DNA of 64,000 nt from an uncultured Porticoccus sp. (lineage in GTDB: Bacteria > Pseudomonadota > Gammaproteobacteria > Pseudomonadales > Porticoccaceae), in assembly GCF_913061305.1 (NCBI RefSeq), contig NZ_CAJXST010000002.1, positions 186,001 through 250,000 on the forward strand. Reading direction: 5' to 3'. Shown here in pieces: positions 27,742-36,007 of this stretch (position 1 is its first letter; each line of letters starts with the position of its first letter). The notes below the pieces were generated by a model. That model saw nothing but the letters and a program-made list of their open reading frames with translations, did not search any database and was not told the origin of the DNA. Position numbers and translations under genes: made by a program.

Positions 27742-29006
27742 GGCAGTACTCCAACGGTTTGGTTGAATTCGGAGACCAGTCGCTGCTGATCCAGCTCGGT
27801 CAGTTGGTATCGCAGGCGACTCTCCCGGTACCGCTGCAGGGCTTGAATGGCGGGCAAAATGTCGGTTTCGCCCAGGGAGAAGGCTTTTTTTGCCATCTGC
27901 CAGTGCTGGCGATGCAGTGCCTGCTGCTCCCTGCCCAGCTCAAGGGAACGGCGGGTGGATTCCAGCTGGTGCTCTACTTCGTGCAGTTGTTGTTGCAACT
28001 GTCGGTGGGCCTGTATGACACGGACTTCCGCTTCCGTGGCGGCGAGGCGCGCGGCACTGCTTTTTGCGGAAATATAGTTGCCACCGCCGAAAGGCATGGT
28101 GATGGCGATGCCGAGACTGTCGATATCCTCCTCGCCACTGCTCCCGCGCTCCCGGCGCATGCCCATGAACAGGGTGGGGTTGCCGGCGCTATCGTGTCGC
28201 GCCAGTTGCGCCTGCAGTTGTCGGCTTTCCGCCTGATCCTGCAGGAAGCCCAGCAGAGGGTGCCCGGAGTCGATGGCCTGTCGTTGGCTGCGTTCTTCCG
28301 AGAAGGCCGCTGACGGGCGCAGATGAAGACCGGTGACTATCTGGTAATTGCGTTGGGCGTCCACCAGCGCCGCCTCACTGTCCAGCAACCGCTGCTCAGC
28401 CTCCAGCACCAGTCCCCGGCTTTGCATCAGCGCGGATCTGGCGATGCTGCCGGTATTGTGGAGGGTTTCGCTGATCCTGAGCAGTTCTCGGGTGTCATCC
28501 AGTGCCCGGCGAGCCTGGGCGAAGGCGATGTCGGTGCGACTGAGTTCGTGCAGGCTCTGGCGCACCAGCCCGGCGGTTTTCAGGGTCAGGTATTCCTGCC
28601 AGCTGTCGCTGGCCTGCCGGTATTGGTCGCCCAGGTTGGCATTGTCCCGGCGCTGTCCCCAGCGCCACAGATCCATTTCCACACCGGCCTCCATTTCCCG
28701 CATGCCCTGGTTGTCCGTCTGCTGGTCATCCCAGTAACCGGCGGTTGCCCTGGGACGATTGGCCAGCCAGTCGCCGGCAAAATGTTGTTGGGCCGAGGCC
28801 TGATCGCGGTAGGCGTTGCCCAAAGACTGTTCCGGGGCCTGCTCCATGGCGGCTCGAAACACCTCGGCATAGTCGAGGGAGTCGCTGCTTTGCAGGATGG
28901 CGTGTTCCGGCGATTCTGCCATTGTCCCGGGGGCTAAGAGCAGCACCGCCAGGCCGAGACCCAGGGACAGTCTGTTGCGAAAGGGATGTCGTTGGGAGCG
29001 TTTCAC
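27738..29006 (-). CDS. czcC: Outer membrane factor, TolC/CzcC family
   Basis: A GTG start at 29006 leads directly into a signal peptide (NRLSLGLGLAVLLLAPGTMA), giving a 422-residue product. An upstream TTG would add 44 polar residues and is unlikely. The body has two outer membrane efflux repeats with long helices rich in Gln, Arg and Glu (about residues 60-240 and 260-420). It is the first gene of the OMF-adaptor-pump-DUF3240 operon and is divergent from a two-component system 173 bp away. Confidence 0.8.
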   Translation of the reverse strand: MKRSQRHPFRNRLSLGLGLAVLLLAPGTMAESPEHAILQSSDSLDYAEVFRAAMEQAPEQSLGNAYRDQASAQQHFAGDWLANRPRATAGYWDDQQTDNQGMREMEAGVEMDLWRWGQRRDNANLGDQYRQASDSWQEYLTLKTAGLVRQSLHELSRTDIAFAQARRALDDTRELLRISETLHNTGSIARSALMQSRGLVLEAEQRLLDSEAALVDAQRNYQIVTGLHLRPSAAFSEERSQRQAIDSGHPLLGFLQDQAESRQLQAQLARHDSAGNPTLFMGMRRERGSSGEEDIDSLGIAITMPFGGGNYISAKSSAARLAATEAEVRVIQAHRQLQQQLHEVEHQLESTRRSLELGREQQALHRQHWQMAKKAFSLGETDILPAIQALQRYRESRLRYQLTELDQQRLVSEFNQTVGVLP

Positions 29007-29055
29007 GGCCTTGTCATTCCTGTCAGTGAATCTGTCGGGAATGTTAGGGGGATGC

Positions 29056-29094
29056 TTGTCAAAATTATGTCTATATGAGCCCCGCTTTTGACAA
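29056..29094. promoter_or_regulatory. Inverted repeat between divergent metal-efflux operon and its two-component system
   Basis: Perfect 9-bp arms TTGTCAAAA (29056-29064) and TTTTGACAA (29086-29094) flank a 21-bp AT-rich centre. The pair lies in the 173-bp divergent gap, 50 bp from the OMF start and 86 bp from the response regulator start. A binding site for the neighbouring OmpR-family regulator, coordinating both directions, is inferred. TTGACA and TTGTCA within the arms could also serve as -35 elements. Confidence 0.5.
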
Positions 29095-29179
29095 CTTTTT
29101 GGCAAAGGGATGGGGATACTGACGGTATCGATAACCAAACCCGCTATGATGGCGGGAATCGGCCTGGGCGGGAGGAACG

Positions 29180-29851
29180 ATGAACATACTGGTGGTAGAA
29201 GACAACAGGGATATTGCAGAGAACATTGCCGATTACCTCGAACCCCGGGGGCACAGTCTGGACTTCGCCGCCGACGGTAGGCTCGGGCTGCAGCTGGCCC
29301 TCGACCACGACTTCGATGTGATCGTGCTGGACCTGATGCTACCGCGCATGGACGGAATGACCGTCTGCCAGAAATTGCGTGAGGCCCACCGGGCTACCCC
29401 GGTGCTGATGCTGACCGCCCGGGACCAACTCGATGACAAACTGGCCGGGTTTCAATCCGGTGCCGACGACTATCTGGTGAAACCCTTTTCCGTCAAGGAG
29501 TTGGAGGCGCGGCTCCACGCGCTGATCAAGCGTGTTCACCACTTCGGTGATGGAGCGGTTCTACAGGTGGCCGACCTGTCCTTCAACCAGCAGACCCTGC
29601 AGGCGAGCCGCGCCGGTATGTCGCTGGAGCTCAACCCCACCCAGCGCAAATTGCTGGAACTGCTGATGAAAAGCAGCCCGGCGGTGGTCAAGCGGGACCG
29701 GTTGGAGGAATTGATCTGGGGCGACCTGCCCCCCGACAATGACGTGTTGCGCACCCATATCTACAGTCTGCGCAACATCATCGACAAGCCGTTCGAAAGA
29801 AAGCTGCTGCACACGGTTCACGGGGTCGGCTACCGGCTGTCGGACACCTGA
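29180..29851 (+). CDS. OmpR-family response regulator next to the metal RND operon (CzcR-like)
   Basis: This 223-residue regulator has a receiver domain (ILVVEDN, phospho-acceptor in DVIVLDLMLPRMDG, VKPFSVKELEAR) followed by an OmpR/PhoB winged helix (about residues 125-220, ending LLHTVHGVGYRLSDT). The ATG at 29180 follows GGGAGGAACG, a strong ribosome site. It is divergent from the heavy-metal efflux operon and upstream of a sensor kinase, the usual layout of CzcRS/CopRS systems. Confidence 0.92.
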   Translation: MNILVVEDNRDIAENIADYLEPRGHSLDFAADGRLGLQLALDHDFDVIVLDLMLPRMDGMTVCQKLREAHRATPVLMLTARDQLDDKLAGFQSGADDYLVKPFSVKELEARLHALIKRVHHFGDGAVLQVADLSFNQQTLQASRAGMSLELNPTQRKLLELLMKSSPAVVKRDRLEELIWGDLPPDNDVLRTHIYSLRNIIDKPFERKLLHTVHGVGYRLSDT

Positions 29852-29896
29852 CCGCTTCGCTCTCACTTTCACTCTCGCCGAGCAGGGTATCGTCAC

Positions 29897-31177
29897 ATGT
29901 ACAGGAATAGCCTCAAGCGCCGCATTATTTTTACCACCGTCATTATCGTCACGGTGGTCAGTACCCTGTTTGCCGGATGCCTGCTGTTGATCAAGCAACG
30001 ACTTGAGGAAACCACCTTTGGGCGACTGGTGCACGAGCACCTGGACATTCTGATCAACGAACCGGCGTCGGCAGAAATATTGTCCCATGCACTGTTCAAT
30101 GAATGGCGTTTCTACCGGGGTGAGGGTGTGGCCAGGTTGCCGGAGTCCATACGGCAACTGCCCCCGGGTTCCTATCACAGCATTAATATTGATGACCGCT
30201 TCTACCATCTGCAAATTGAGCAGATTCCCGAGGGCAAGGTCTACCTGAGCTACGATGTCACTGAATGGGAGCAGCAGGAGCACGCGTTGCTGGCAACCCT
30301 GTTTTACGGCCTGGTGGTGGTGTTGATCGTAGCCGTGCTGATGGCCAATCGTTCCTCTCGGGTTATTCTGTCGCCGGTGAAGGCGCTGACCGCCCGCCTG
30401 ACCAATATCGAACCGGGGGACCGCGGGGTGCGTATTGCCGGGGAATTTCGGGGCAGTGAAATCGGCCAGATCGCCTCGGCATTTGACAACTATTCCGCAC
30501 GCCTGGATCAGTTTGTGGAGCGGGAGCGATCCTTTACCGCCTCGGCCAGCCACGAACTGCGCACGCCTCTGTCGGTGATGCTGGGGGCGGTGGACGTGCT
30601 CGACGCCAATGTGGATTCGCCGGTGGCGGAGCGCGCTCTGGGGCGTATCAGGCGCGCCTGCGGTGAGATGCAGGCCTTTATCGAGGCCACCCTGTTCCTG
30701 TCCCGGGAGGGGGGCAGCGGCATCAATCGGGGCGAGCCGGTCAACCTTCCAGACTTGCTGGAGGAGGTTGTAGATGACTACCGGGACAGAATCGCCGCAG
30801 CGGCTATTGAAGTGCTGGTTGAGGCATCTTCGCCAATGTTACTGGATGTGCCGGCAAGCATCGTCAAGATTACCCTCAACAACATCCTGCTCAATGCCAT
30901 TGAGCACAGTGAAGGAGGTCGCATCCGGGTCGCGCTGAAGGACAGCCGCCTGACCATCGCCGATACCGGAGCGGGAATCCCCGGCGATCAGTTGCCCCAC
31001 GTGTTTGATCGCAGCTACACCACCAAGCCCTCGGGCACCGGTATGGGGCTTAACCTGGTGAAGCGCATCTGCGATCGCTTTAACTGGCAGATCGAGATCG
31101 ACAGCGAGCCGGGAAGGGGGACCACCGTTGTCGTGATGTTTCCCGATAACGACGCTACCGACAGCAGCGTGGCCTGA
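29897..31177 (+). CDS. Sensor histidine kinase next to the metal RND operon (CzcS-like)
   Basis: This 426-residue kinase has helix one (about residues 11-32), a short periplasmic sensor (about 33-135), helix two (about 138-158), a HAMP domain, an H-box (FTASASHELRTPLSVM) and an ATPase domain (NNILLNAIEHS, DTGAGIP, GTGMGLNLVKRI). All catalytic boxes look intact. The periplasmic loop is only about 100 residues and shows no dense His/Cys metal cluster. It starts 45 bp after the response regulator. Its end nearly meets the convergent USP gene (8-bp gap). Confidence 0.9.
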   Translation: MYRNSLKRRIIFTTVIIVTVVSTLFAGCLLLIKQRLEETTFGRLVHEHLDILINEPASAEILSHALFNEWRFYRGEGVARLPESIRQLPPGSYHSINIDDRFYHLQIEQIPEGKVYLSYDVTEWEQQEHALLATLFYGLVVVLIVAVLMANRSSRVILSPVKALTARLTNIEPGDRGVRIAGEFRGSEIGQIASAFDNYSARLDQFVERERSFTASASHELRTPLSVMLGAVDVLDANVDSPVAERALGRIRRACGEMQAFIEATLFLSREGGSGINRGEPVNLPDLLEEVVDDYRDRIAAAAIEVLVEASSPMLLDVPASIVKITLNNILLNAIEHSEGGRIRVALKDSRLTIADTGAGIPGDQLPHVFDRSYTTKPSGTGMGLNLVKRICDRFNWQIEIDSEPGRGTTVVVMFPDNDATDSSVA

Positions 31178-31185
31178 TCAATGGC

Positions 31186-32058
31186 TCAACGCAGCAACAA
31201 CAGCGGAATTTTTGAATTGATCAGCATCCGTTGGGTCACACTGCCAAACAGCAGTTCACGTATACGGCTCTGGCCGAAGGCACCCATGACAATCAATTCG
31301 ATGTTGTTTTCCCGGCAATATTGCTCGAGTTGTGGCTGAACATTGCCTTGCAAGCCGGTGGAGACGACTTCCAGCCCGGCACCCTGCAATGTGGCAGCAG
31401 CTTCTTCCAATTGTGCGGAGGGAATATCCGCTGAATCGCTGACATGCACGATGTGGCAGGTCAGTCCCCGGTAAAGGGGGCTGAGGCTCACCATATCCAG
31501 TGCCTTGCGGGAGGCCTCGTTGCCGTCATAGGCAATCATGATGCGCTGTGGTGGCTGCTCGAACGGCCGGTTGACCACCAGTACGGGGCGGTGCATGGCG
31601 CGAATCAGGCTTTCCAGGTGAGCACCCAATTGTTTTTCCTGATGCTCGTGCTCCTCACCGCGAACGCCCACCACCAGTACCCGGATTTCTTCTTCCATTT
31701 CCATCAGGGTTTCTTCCAGGCTGCCGTGGCGCTGCAGGGTTTCCGGCGCGCTGCTGCCCATCGCTATTGCGCGCTGGTGGGCACTTTGCAACATCAGCTT
31801 GCCCTGCTCCAGTAGAATCTTGCTGCGGCGTTCTTCCATGCTGGTGAGTTCCTCCAGCAATTCCTCCCGGCTGCCGAGGCCGATACTGCCGCTGAGGTCC
31901 ATCAGTGGCGGGGTCTCACGGTGCTCGATATTGTGCAACAGCTTCAGTGGTGCGCCGAGTTTTTGAGCTACCCAGCTGGCGTAATCCGTGACGGATTCCC
32001 GATAAATGGAGCCGTCAATACAGGCCAGAATGGTACTTCTGTGATTATTGTTATTCAT
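31186..32058 (-). CDS. Two-domain universal stress protein (UspA family)
   Basis: Two tandem USP domains (about residues 1-150 and 155-290) make up this 290-residue protein. The second keeps the ATP-binding motif as GAFGQSRIRELLFGS (G-x2-G-x9-G-S). The first is less canonical (VGVRGEEHEHQEKQLGAHLES). Its start shares a base with the stop of the upstream SulP transporter gene, so the two form an operon. SulP-USP pairing is frequent, and the USP may modulate the transporter through its STAS domain (inference). Confidence 0.88.
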   Translation of the reverse strand: MNNNNHRSTILACIDGSIYRESVTDYASWVAQKLGAPLKLLHNIEHRETPPLMDLSGSIGLGSREELLEELTSMEERRSKILLEQGKLMLQSAHQRAIAMGSSAPETLQRHGSLEETLMEMEEEIRVLVVGVRGEEHEHQEKQLGAHLESLIRAMHRPVLVVNRPFEQPPQRIMIAYDGNEASRKALDMVSLSPLYRGLTCHIVHVSDSADIPSAQLEEAAATLQGAGLEVVSTGLQGNVQPQLEQYCRENNIELIVMGAFGQSRIRELLFGSVTQRMLINSKIPLLLLR

Positions 32059-33551
32059 TAATGTCCCCCGAGTACCTTGTCGATTTCTTCCGGCTTGTCA
32101 AACACACCAAAGCGGTCGACGATGGTGGTTGTGGCGTCATTGAGGCCAATCAGTTCCACTTCAGCACCATCGCGGCGGAATTTGATCACCACCTTGTCCA
32201 GTGCAGATACTGCCGAAATATCCCAGAAGTGGGCACGGCTCAGGTCGATGATGACCTTGTCCAGCGCTTCCCTGAAATCGAAACAGGCATTGAATTTATC
32301 GGCTGAGTTGAAAAATACCTGACCCACCACCCGATAGGTGCGAGTGCTGGTCTGGTCATCCAGTGCCGAGGTCACATACATGAAATGGCTGACCTTGTTG
32401 GCGAAAAACAGTGATGCCAGCAACACCCCGACCAGCACACCATAGGCGAGATTGTGGGTGGCCACAACTACCACGACAGTAGCCACCATCACGATATTGG
32501 TAGAGATCGGATGCTTCTTCAGGTCGGTAATTGACTGCCAACTAAAAGTGCCGATAGACACCATAATCATCACGGCTACCAGTGCCGCCATGGGAATAAG
32601 GGACAGCCAGGGGCCGAGAAACACCACCATGACAATCAGAAATGCCCCCGCAGTGAGTGTGGACAGGCGGCCGCGGCCACCGGATTTTATATTGATTACC
32701 GACTGGCCAATCATTGCACAGCCCGCCATGCCGCCCAGCAGACCCGCGCCGATATTGGCGATGCCCTGGCCCTTGCACTCGCGGTTTTTGTCACTCGGGG
32801 TATCAGTGAGGTCGTCCACAATGGTGGCGGTCATCATCGATTCCAGCAGGCCCACCACCGCCAGAGAAACAGCGTAGGGCAGCACAATTATCAGGGTGTC
32901 CAGATTGAGAGGGACATCCGGCCAGAGAAAGATCGGCAGCGTATCGGGTAATTGACCCATATCGCCCACCGTGCGGATATCCAGGCCAATCAACAGGGCG
33001 ACACCCGTCAGCACCACAATACAGATCAGGGGTGAGGGGATCGTTTTGCCGATCACCGGCAGCAGCGGGAACAGGTAGATAATACCCAGACCGGCAGCGG
33101 TCATCGCATAAACGTGCCAGGTGACGTTAGTCAGCTCCGGCAATTGCGCCATAAAAATCAAAATAGCCAGCGCATTCACAAATCCGGTCACCACCGAGCG
33201 CGAAACAAAACTCATCAGGTTGCCGAGTTTCAGGTAACCGGCGGCAATTTGCAGCACCCCGGTCAACAGCGTCGCCGCCAGCAGATACTCCAGGCCGTGT
33301 TCCTTTACCAGTGTCACCATCAACAGCGCCATGGCCCCGGTGGCGGCCGAGATCATGCCGGGTCGACCGCCGACAATGGAAATGATCATGGCGATACAGA
33401 ACGAGGCGTAGAGCCCCACCTTGGGATCAACCCCGGCAATAATGGAAAAGGCAATCGCTTCGGGAATCAGGGCCAGGGCAACCACAATCCCGGCCAACAG
33501 GTCAGCGCGGATGTTGCCCAGCCATTGTTGGCGGGTGGAGTGAAATAACAT
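32058..33551 (-). CDS. SulP (SLC26) family anion transporter with STAS domain
   Basis: This 497-residue inner-membrane transporter begins in helix one with the SulP signature ([22 protein letters not shown]), followed by about 11-14 transmembrane segments (residues 15-395). A cytoplasmic STAS domain (about 400-497, [21 protein letters not shown]) follows. Family members carry sulfate, bicarbonate or dicarboxylates; a bicarbonate carrier of the BicA/SbtA-like marine type is possible but not shown. The upstream intergenic region holds a consensus-like promoter with an overlapping palindrome. Confidence 0.9.
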   Translation of the reverse strand: MLFHSTRQQWLGNIRADLLAGIVVALALIPEAIAFSIIAGVDPKVGLYASFCIAMIISIVGGRPGMISAATGAMALLMVTLVKEHGLEYLLAATLLTGVLQIAAGYLKLGNLMSFVSRSVVTGFVNALAILIFMAQLPELTNVTWHVYAMTAAGLGIIYLFPLLPVIGKTIPSPLICIVVLTGVALLIGLDIRTVGDMGQLPDTLPIFLWPDVPLNLDTLIIVLPYAVSLAVVGLLESMMTATIVDDLTDTPSDKNRECKGQGIANIGAGLLGGMAGCAMIGQSVINIKSGGRGRLSTLTAGAFLIVMVVFLGPWLSLIPMAALVAVMIMVSIGTFSWQSITDLKKHPISTNIVMVATVVVVVATHNLAYGVLVGVLLASLFFANKVSHFMYVTSALDDQTSTRTYRVVGQVFFNSADKFNACFDFREALDKVIIDLSRAHFWDISAVSALDKVVIKFRRDGAEVELIGLNDATTTIVDRFGVFDKPEEIDKVLGGH

Positions 33552-33839
33552 AACAATAATTCCTGGTGTTTTTTCGGGATAGTTCTTTTTTGGGATAGCT
33601 CATTCCTGAGGGAGGCAAAATGGCTCTACCCACTATTCGGGATCAAAGTTTTCAAGAAACAGAGGGGCGGTGGTGGTTTGCCAGCCGCCTGAAAAGCGCA
33701 GTGCTCGGTATTTCTCTGAGTGAAATGGGCTAATATCGCCCCGGGTATAGCGTGTGCAGATGACTGATAAGCGTAATGTCAGGGTGGCGTGGGTATCTGA
33801 TTAAAACGCATTGGCTGGCCTGGTTCGAAGCGGGCGCGC

Positions 33840-33867
33840 ATTATAGCGTTCTGTCAGGCATTGGCAA
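33840..33867 (-). promoter_or_regulatory. Sigma-70 promoter for the SulP-USP operon
   Basis: On the minus strand, TTGCCA (-35, 33862-33867) and TATAAT (-10, 33840-33845) are separated by 16 bp. The -10 is a perfect consensus and is followed by a GC-rich discriminator (GCGCGCCC). It is oriented toward the SulP gene about 285 bp downstream. Confidence 0.65.
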
Positions 33868-33873
33868 TGCCTG
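33855..33873. promoter_or_regulatory. Palindromic operator overlapping the SulP promoter -35
   Basis: CAGGCATTGGCAATGCCTG is a perfect dyad with two 9-bp arms around one central base. It completely covers the -35 hexamer of the promoter, the expected position for a repressor site. The cognate regulator is not in the window and its family cannot be named from the site alone. Confidence 0.55.
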
Positions 33874-33954
33874 TGTTGCCTGCTTGCCGGACAGCAATGC
33901 GTCAGCGGTACCAACCCGGTTTCACCCGGAATCTTGTCAGACAGTCCCGGAAGC

Positions 33955-33988
33955 CCCTCCGGCCCAGCGGGTCCTCAGGGCCGGAGGG
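33955..33988. repeat. Perfect 11-bp inverted repeat (hairpin)
   Basis: Arms CCCTCCGGCCC (33955-33965) and GGGCCGGAGGG (33978-33988) flank a 12-base loop. The RNA hairpin would be very stable on either strand. No T-run follows on either side, so it is not a standard intrinsic terminator, although it could end or protect the NhaD transcript whose 3' end lies 97 bp away. Confidence 0.6.
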
Positions 33989-34085
33989 TATGGTAGATCC
34001 TTCCTCGTGTAAGTGAACCTCGCGAAAGCGAATCCATTCGCCATTTCAGGTAGGCGGTTGTCGACCATAGTCCTCGACAGGTGGG

Positions 34086-35537
34086 TTATCCCATCACGTG
34101 AAAGCTGCCTGCGTTCAACCACATATGGGCGGCAATGCTGGCCGCGTAGCCGAGCAGAATTACCGGTGCCCATTTCAGGTGACCCATGAACGTATAGTAG
34201 CCCCGGGCCTGTCCCATTAATGCCACTCCGGCCGCCGAACCAATCGACAGCACACTGCCCCCGACACCGGCGGTAAGCGTGATCAGCAGCCAGTGGCCGT
34301 GGCTCATTTCAGGTTCCATGGTCAGTACGGCAAACATCACTGGAATGTTGTCGATAACGGCAGAGGCGAGCCCGAGAGAGATGTTTGCGTAGGTTGCGCC
34401 CAGATCGGTATACAGCGTCGTAGACAGCATATGCAGGTAACCCATATAGCCCAGTCCGCCGACACAGACCACGACGCCATAGAAAAACAGCAGCGTGTCC
34501 CACTCTGCTCGAGCGACCCTGCTGAACACATCAAACGGCACGACCCCGCCGAGGCGATTGAGCGCTTCCTGGTCACCTTGCTGCAAGGCCACTGCTCTCT
34601 TGTTCTCCAGGGATCTGGGCAGTGTGCGGCGCAGAAAATAACCAAAAAACTGCAGATAGCCCAGGCCGGTCATCATGCCCAGCACCGGCGGCAAATGCAG
34701 CAGACTGTGGCAAGCCACGGCAGAGGCTATGGTGAGCAGGAACAGGGCGATAATGCGGCGTGCGCCACGCTTCATTTCCACTGCTTCATAGACGGTGTCG
34801 GGTTTGTGCTGTTGCACAAAAAAACTCATGATGATTGCGGGGATCAGGTAGTTCACCAAGGATGGGATTAGCAGGGTAAAGAATTCATTGAATTTGACAA
34901 TGCCCGCTTGCCAGACCATCAGGGTGGTAATGTCGCCAAAGGGACTGAAGGCCCCGCCGGCGTTGGCGGCAATCACAATATTGATACAGCATAAATTGAT
35001 GAAGCGGCCGTTACCCTCGGCGACCTTCATGACCACCGCGCACATCAGCAGGGCTGTTGTGAGGTTATCCGCAATCGGAGAAATAACAAATGCCAGGCCG
35101 CCGGTTATCCAGAACAGCGACCTGTAACTGAAGCCTTTGCGTACCAACCAGGCCCGCAGTGCATCAAAAACGCGGCGCTCCTCCAGAGCGTTGATATAGG
35201 TCATCGCCACCAGCAGGAACAGCATCAGTTCGCTGAACTCCAACAGGGTATGACGAAATGCATCCCCTGCCTCATCTGGCATGCCGTTGGCAACATAGCT
35301 GATACCGATCAATACCCAGATAATGCCTGCGGCAACCAGCACGGGTTTCGACTTGCGCAAATGCAGTTTTTCTTCACCCATCACCAGAATGTAAGCCAGT
35401 GTAAAAACCACCAGGGCCACCAGGCCGGTCGTTGTGCCGGTTAGGTCGATAGGGCCCGCGGCGGCAAAGGCAGCGTTGGGAAGGAAAAAGAGCAACAGGC
35501 TGAATAGCAGTGATTTGACGCAAGCGGTCCGTGTCAT
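34086..35537 (-). CDS. nhaD: Na+/H+ antiporter, NhaD family
   Basis: This 483-residue inner-membrane antiporter expels Na+ (or Li+) in exchange for protons and supports growth in salt or at alkaline pH. A cleavable-looking N-terminal hydrophobic segment (LLFSLLLFFLPNAAFAAAG) precedes about 12 transmembrane segments. NhaD-type motifs include FVISPIADNLTTALLMCAV and ANAGGAFSPFGDITTLMVW, and the region ending SAVIDNIPVMFAV. It is monocistronic, divergent from prfC across 470 bp. NhaD is common in marine and halophilic gammaproteobacteria, supporting the habitat inference. Confidence 0.92.
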   Translation of the reverse strand: MTRTACVKSLLFSLLLFFLPNAAFAAAGPIDLTGTTTGLVALVVFTLAYILVMGEEKLHLRKSKPVLVAAGIIWVLIGISYVANGMPDEAGDAFRHTLLEFSELMLFLLVAMTYINALEERRVFDALRAWLVRKGFSYRSLFWITGGLAFVISPIADNLTTALLMCAVVMKVAEGNGRFINLCCINIVIAANAGGAFSPFGDITTLMVWQAGIVKFNEFFTLLIPSLVNYLIPAIIMSFFVQQHKPDTVYEAVEMKRGARRIIALFLLTIASAVACHSLLHLPPVLGMMTGLGYLQFFGYFLRRTLPRSLENKRAVALQQGDQEALNRLGGVVPFDVFSRVARAEWDTLLFFYGVVVCVGGLGYMGYLHMLSTTLYTDLGATYANISLGLASAVIDNIPVMFAVLTMEPEMSHGHWLLITLTAGVGGSVLSIGSAAGVALMGQARGYYTFMGHLKWAPVILLGYAASIAAHMWLNAGSFHVMG

Positions 35538-36007
35538 GTTCAGGAATACCTCGGCATATGTGGCAATAGTGGTTGGGGTCTTGCGGGGTTCTTCCAGGGT
35601 GCGCCGCTGGCGCGTGCGATCCGGCGGGAAGGTGGGCGACTTTACCAGAAATGATCAATTGATTCATCGTCCGAAGGGGCGTTTTTTTGCCCGTAGACAG
35701 CCAGCAGGCTTATTGATTGTGGCTGTTTGACAAACTTTTGATGCAGATCAGCCTGGTGCCGGACCCCGTGGTAAAAAGTTGATGTCTCTGGATGATGTTT
35801 TGACTTGCCCCGGGAATGACCGGGTGCCAAGTGTGATGGTTATTGTCTGAAAACTGTAACGGCTGGCCAGTTTGAAAACCCTGTTATTCCGCTGCTCAAT
35901 TTATCACCCCTTTCGTTTATAGCGGAGGGGCATTCAGATACAATGGGGAGCTTTTTATTGTTTAGAAAACGCGTTTATTAACCGGTCACAGGCAGGAATC
36001 AAGCAGT
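35538..36007. other. NhaD-prfC divergent intergenic region (470 bp)
   Basis: No protein or RNA gene is recognised. A possible plus-strand -10 TACAAT lies at 35939-35944, about 60 bp before prfC, without a convincing -35. A small AT palindrome ATCAATTGAT (35654-35663) and a GGGC-T7-GCCC hairpin (35677-35692) lie on the NhaD side. Promoters for both genes must be here, but nothing decisive is visible. Confidence 0.5.

Larger units (their letters stand above)
33552..34085. other. Intergenic region between NhaD and SulP genes (534 bp)
   Basis: No convincing protein gene is seen; short open frames here lack ribosome sites and family features. It contains the minus-strand promoter (33840-33867), a 19-bp palindrome overlapping its -35 (33855-33873), and an 11-bp perfect inverted repeat (33955-33988). 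The predicted SulP transcript would carry a 5' leader of about 280 nt, long enough for RNA-based control, though no known riboswitch class is recognised. Confidence 0.6.

Noticed and set aside
33815-33835. T-loop-like GGTTCGAAGC suggesting a tRNA
   Set aside because: No acceptor, D or anticodon stems can be built around it on either strand.
33776-34012. Short plus-strand open frame in the NhaD-SulP gap
   Set aside because: It runs through a consensus minus-strand promoter and palindrome and has no family features.
33552-34085. Riboswitch upstream of SulP
   Set aside because: No conserved core of cobalamin, FMN, TPP or other classes known to me could be matched.
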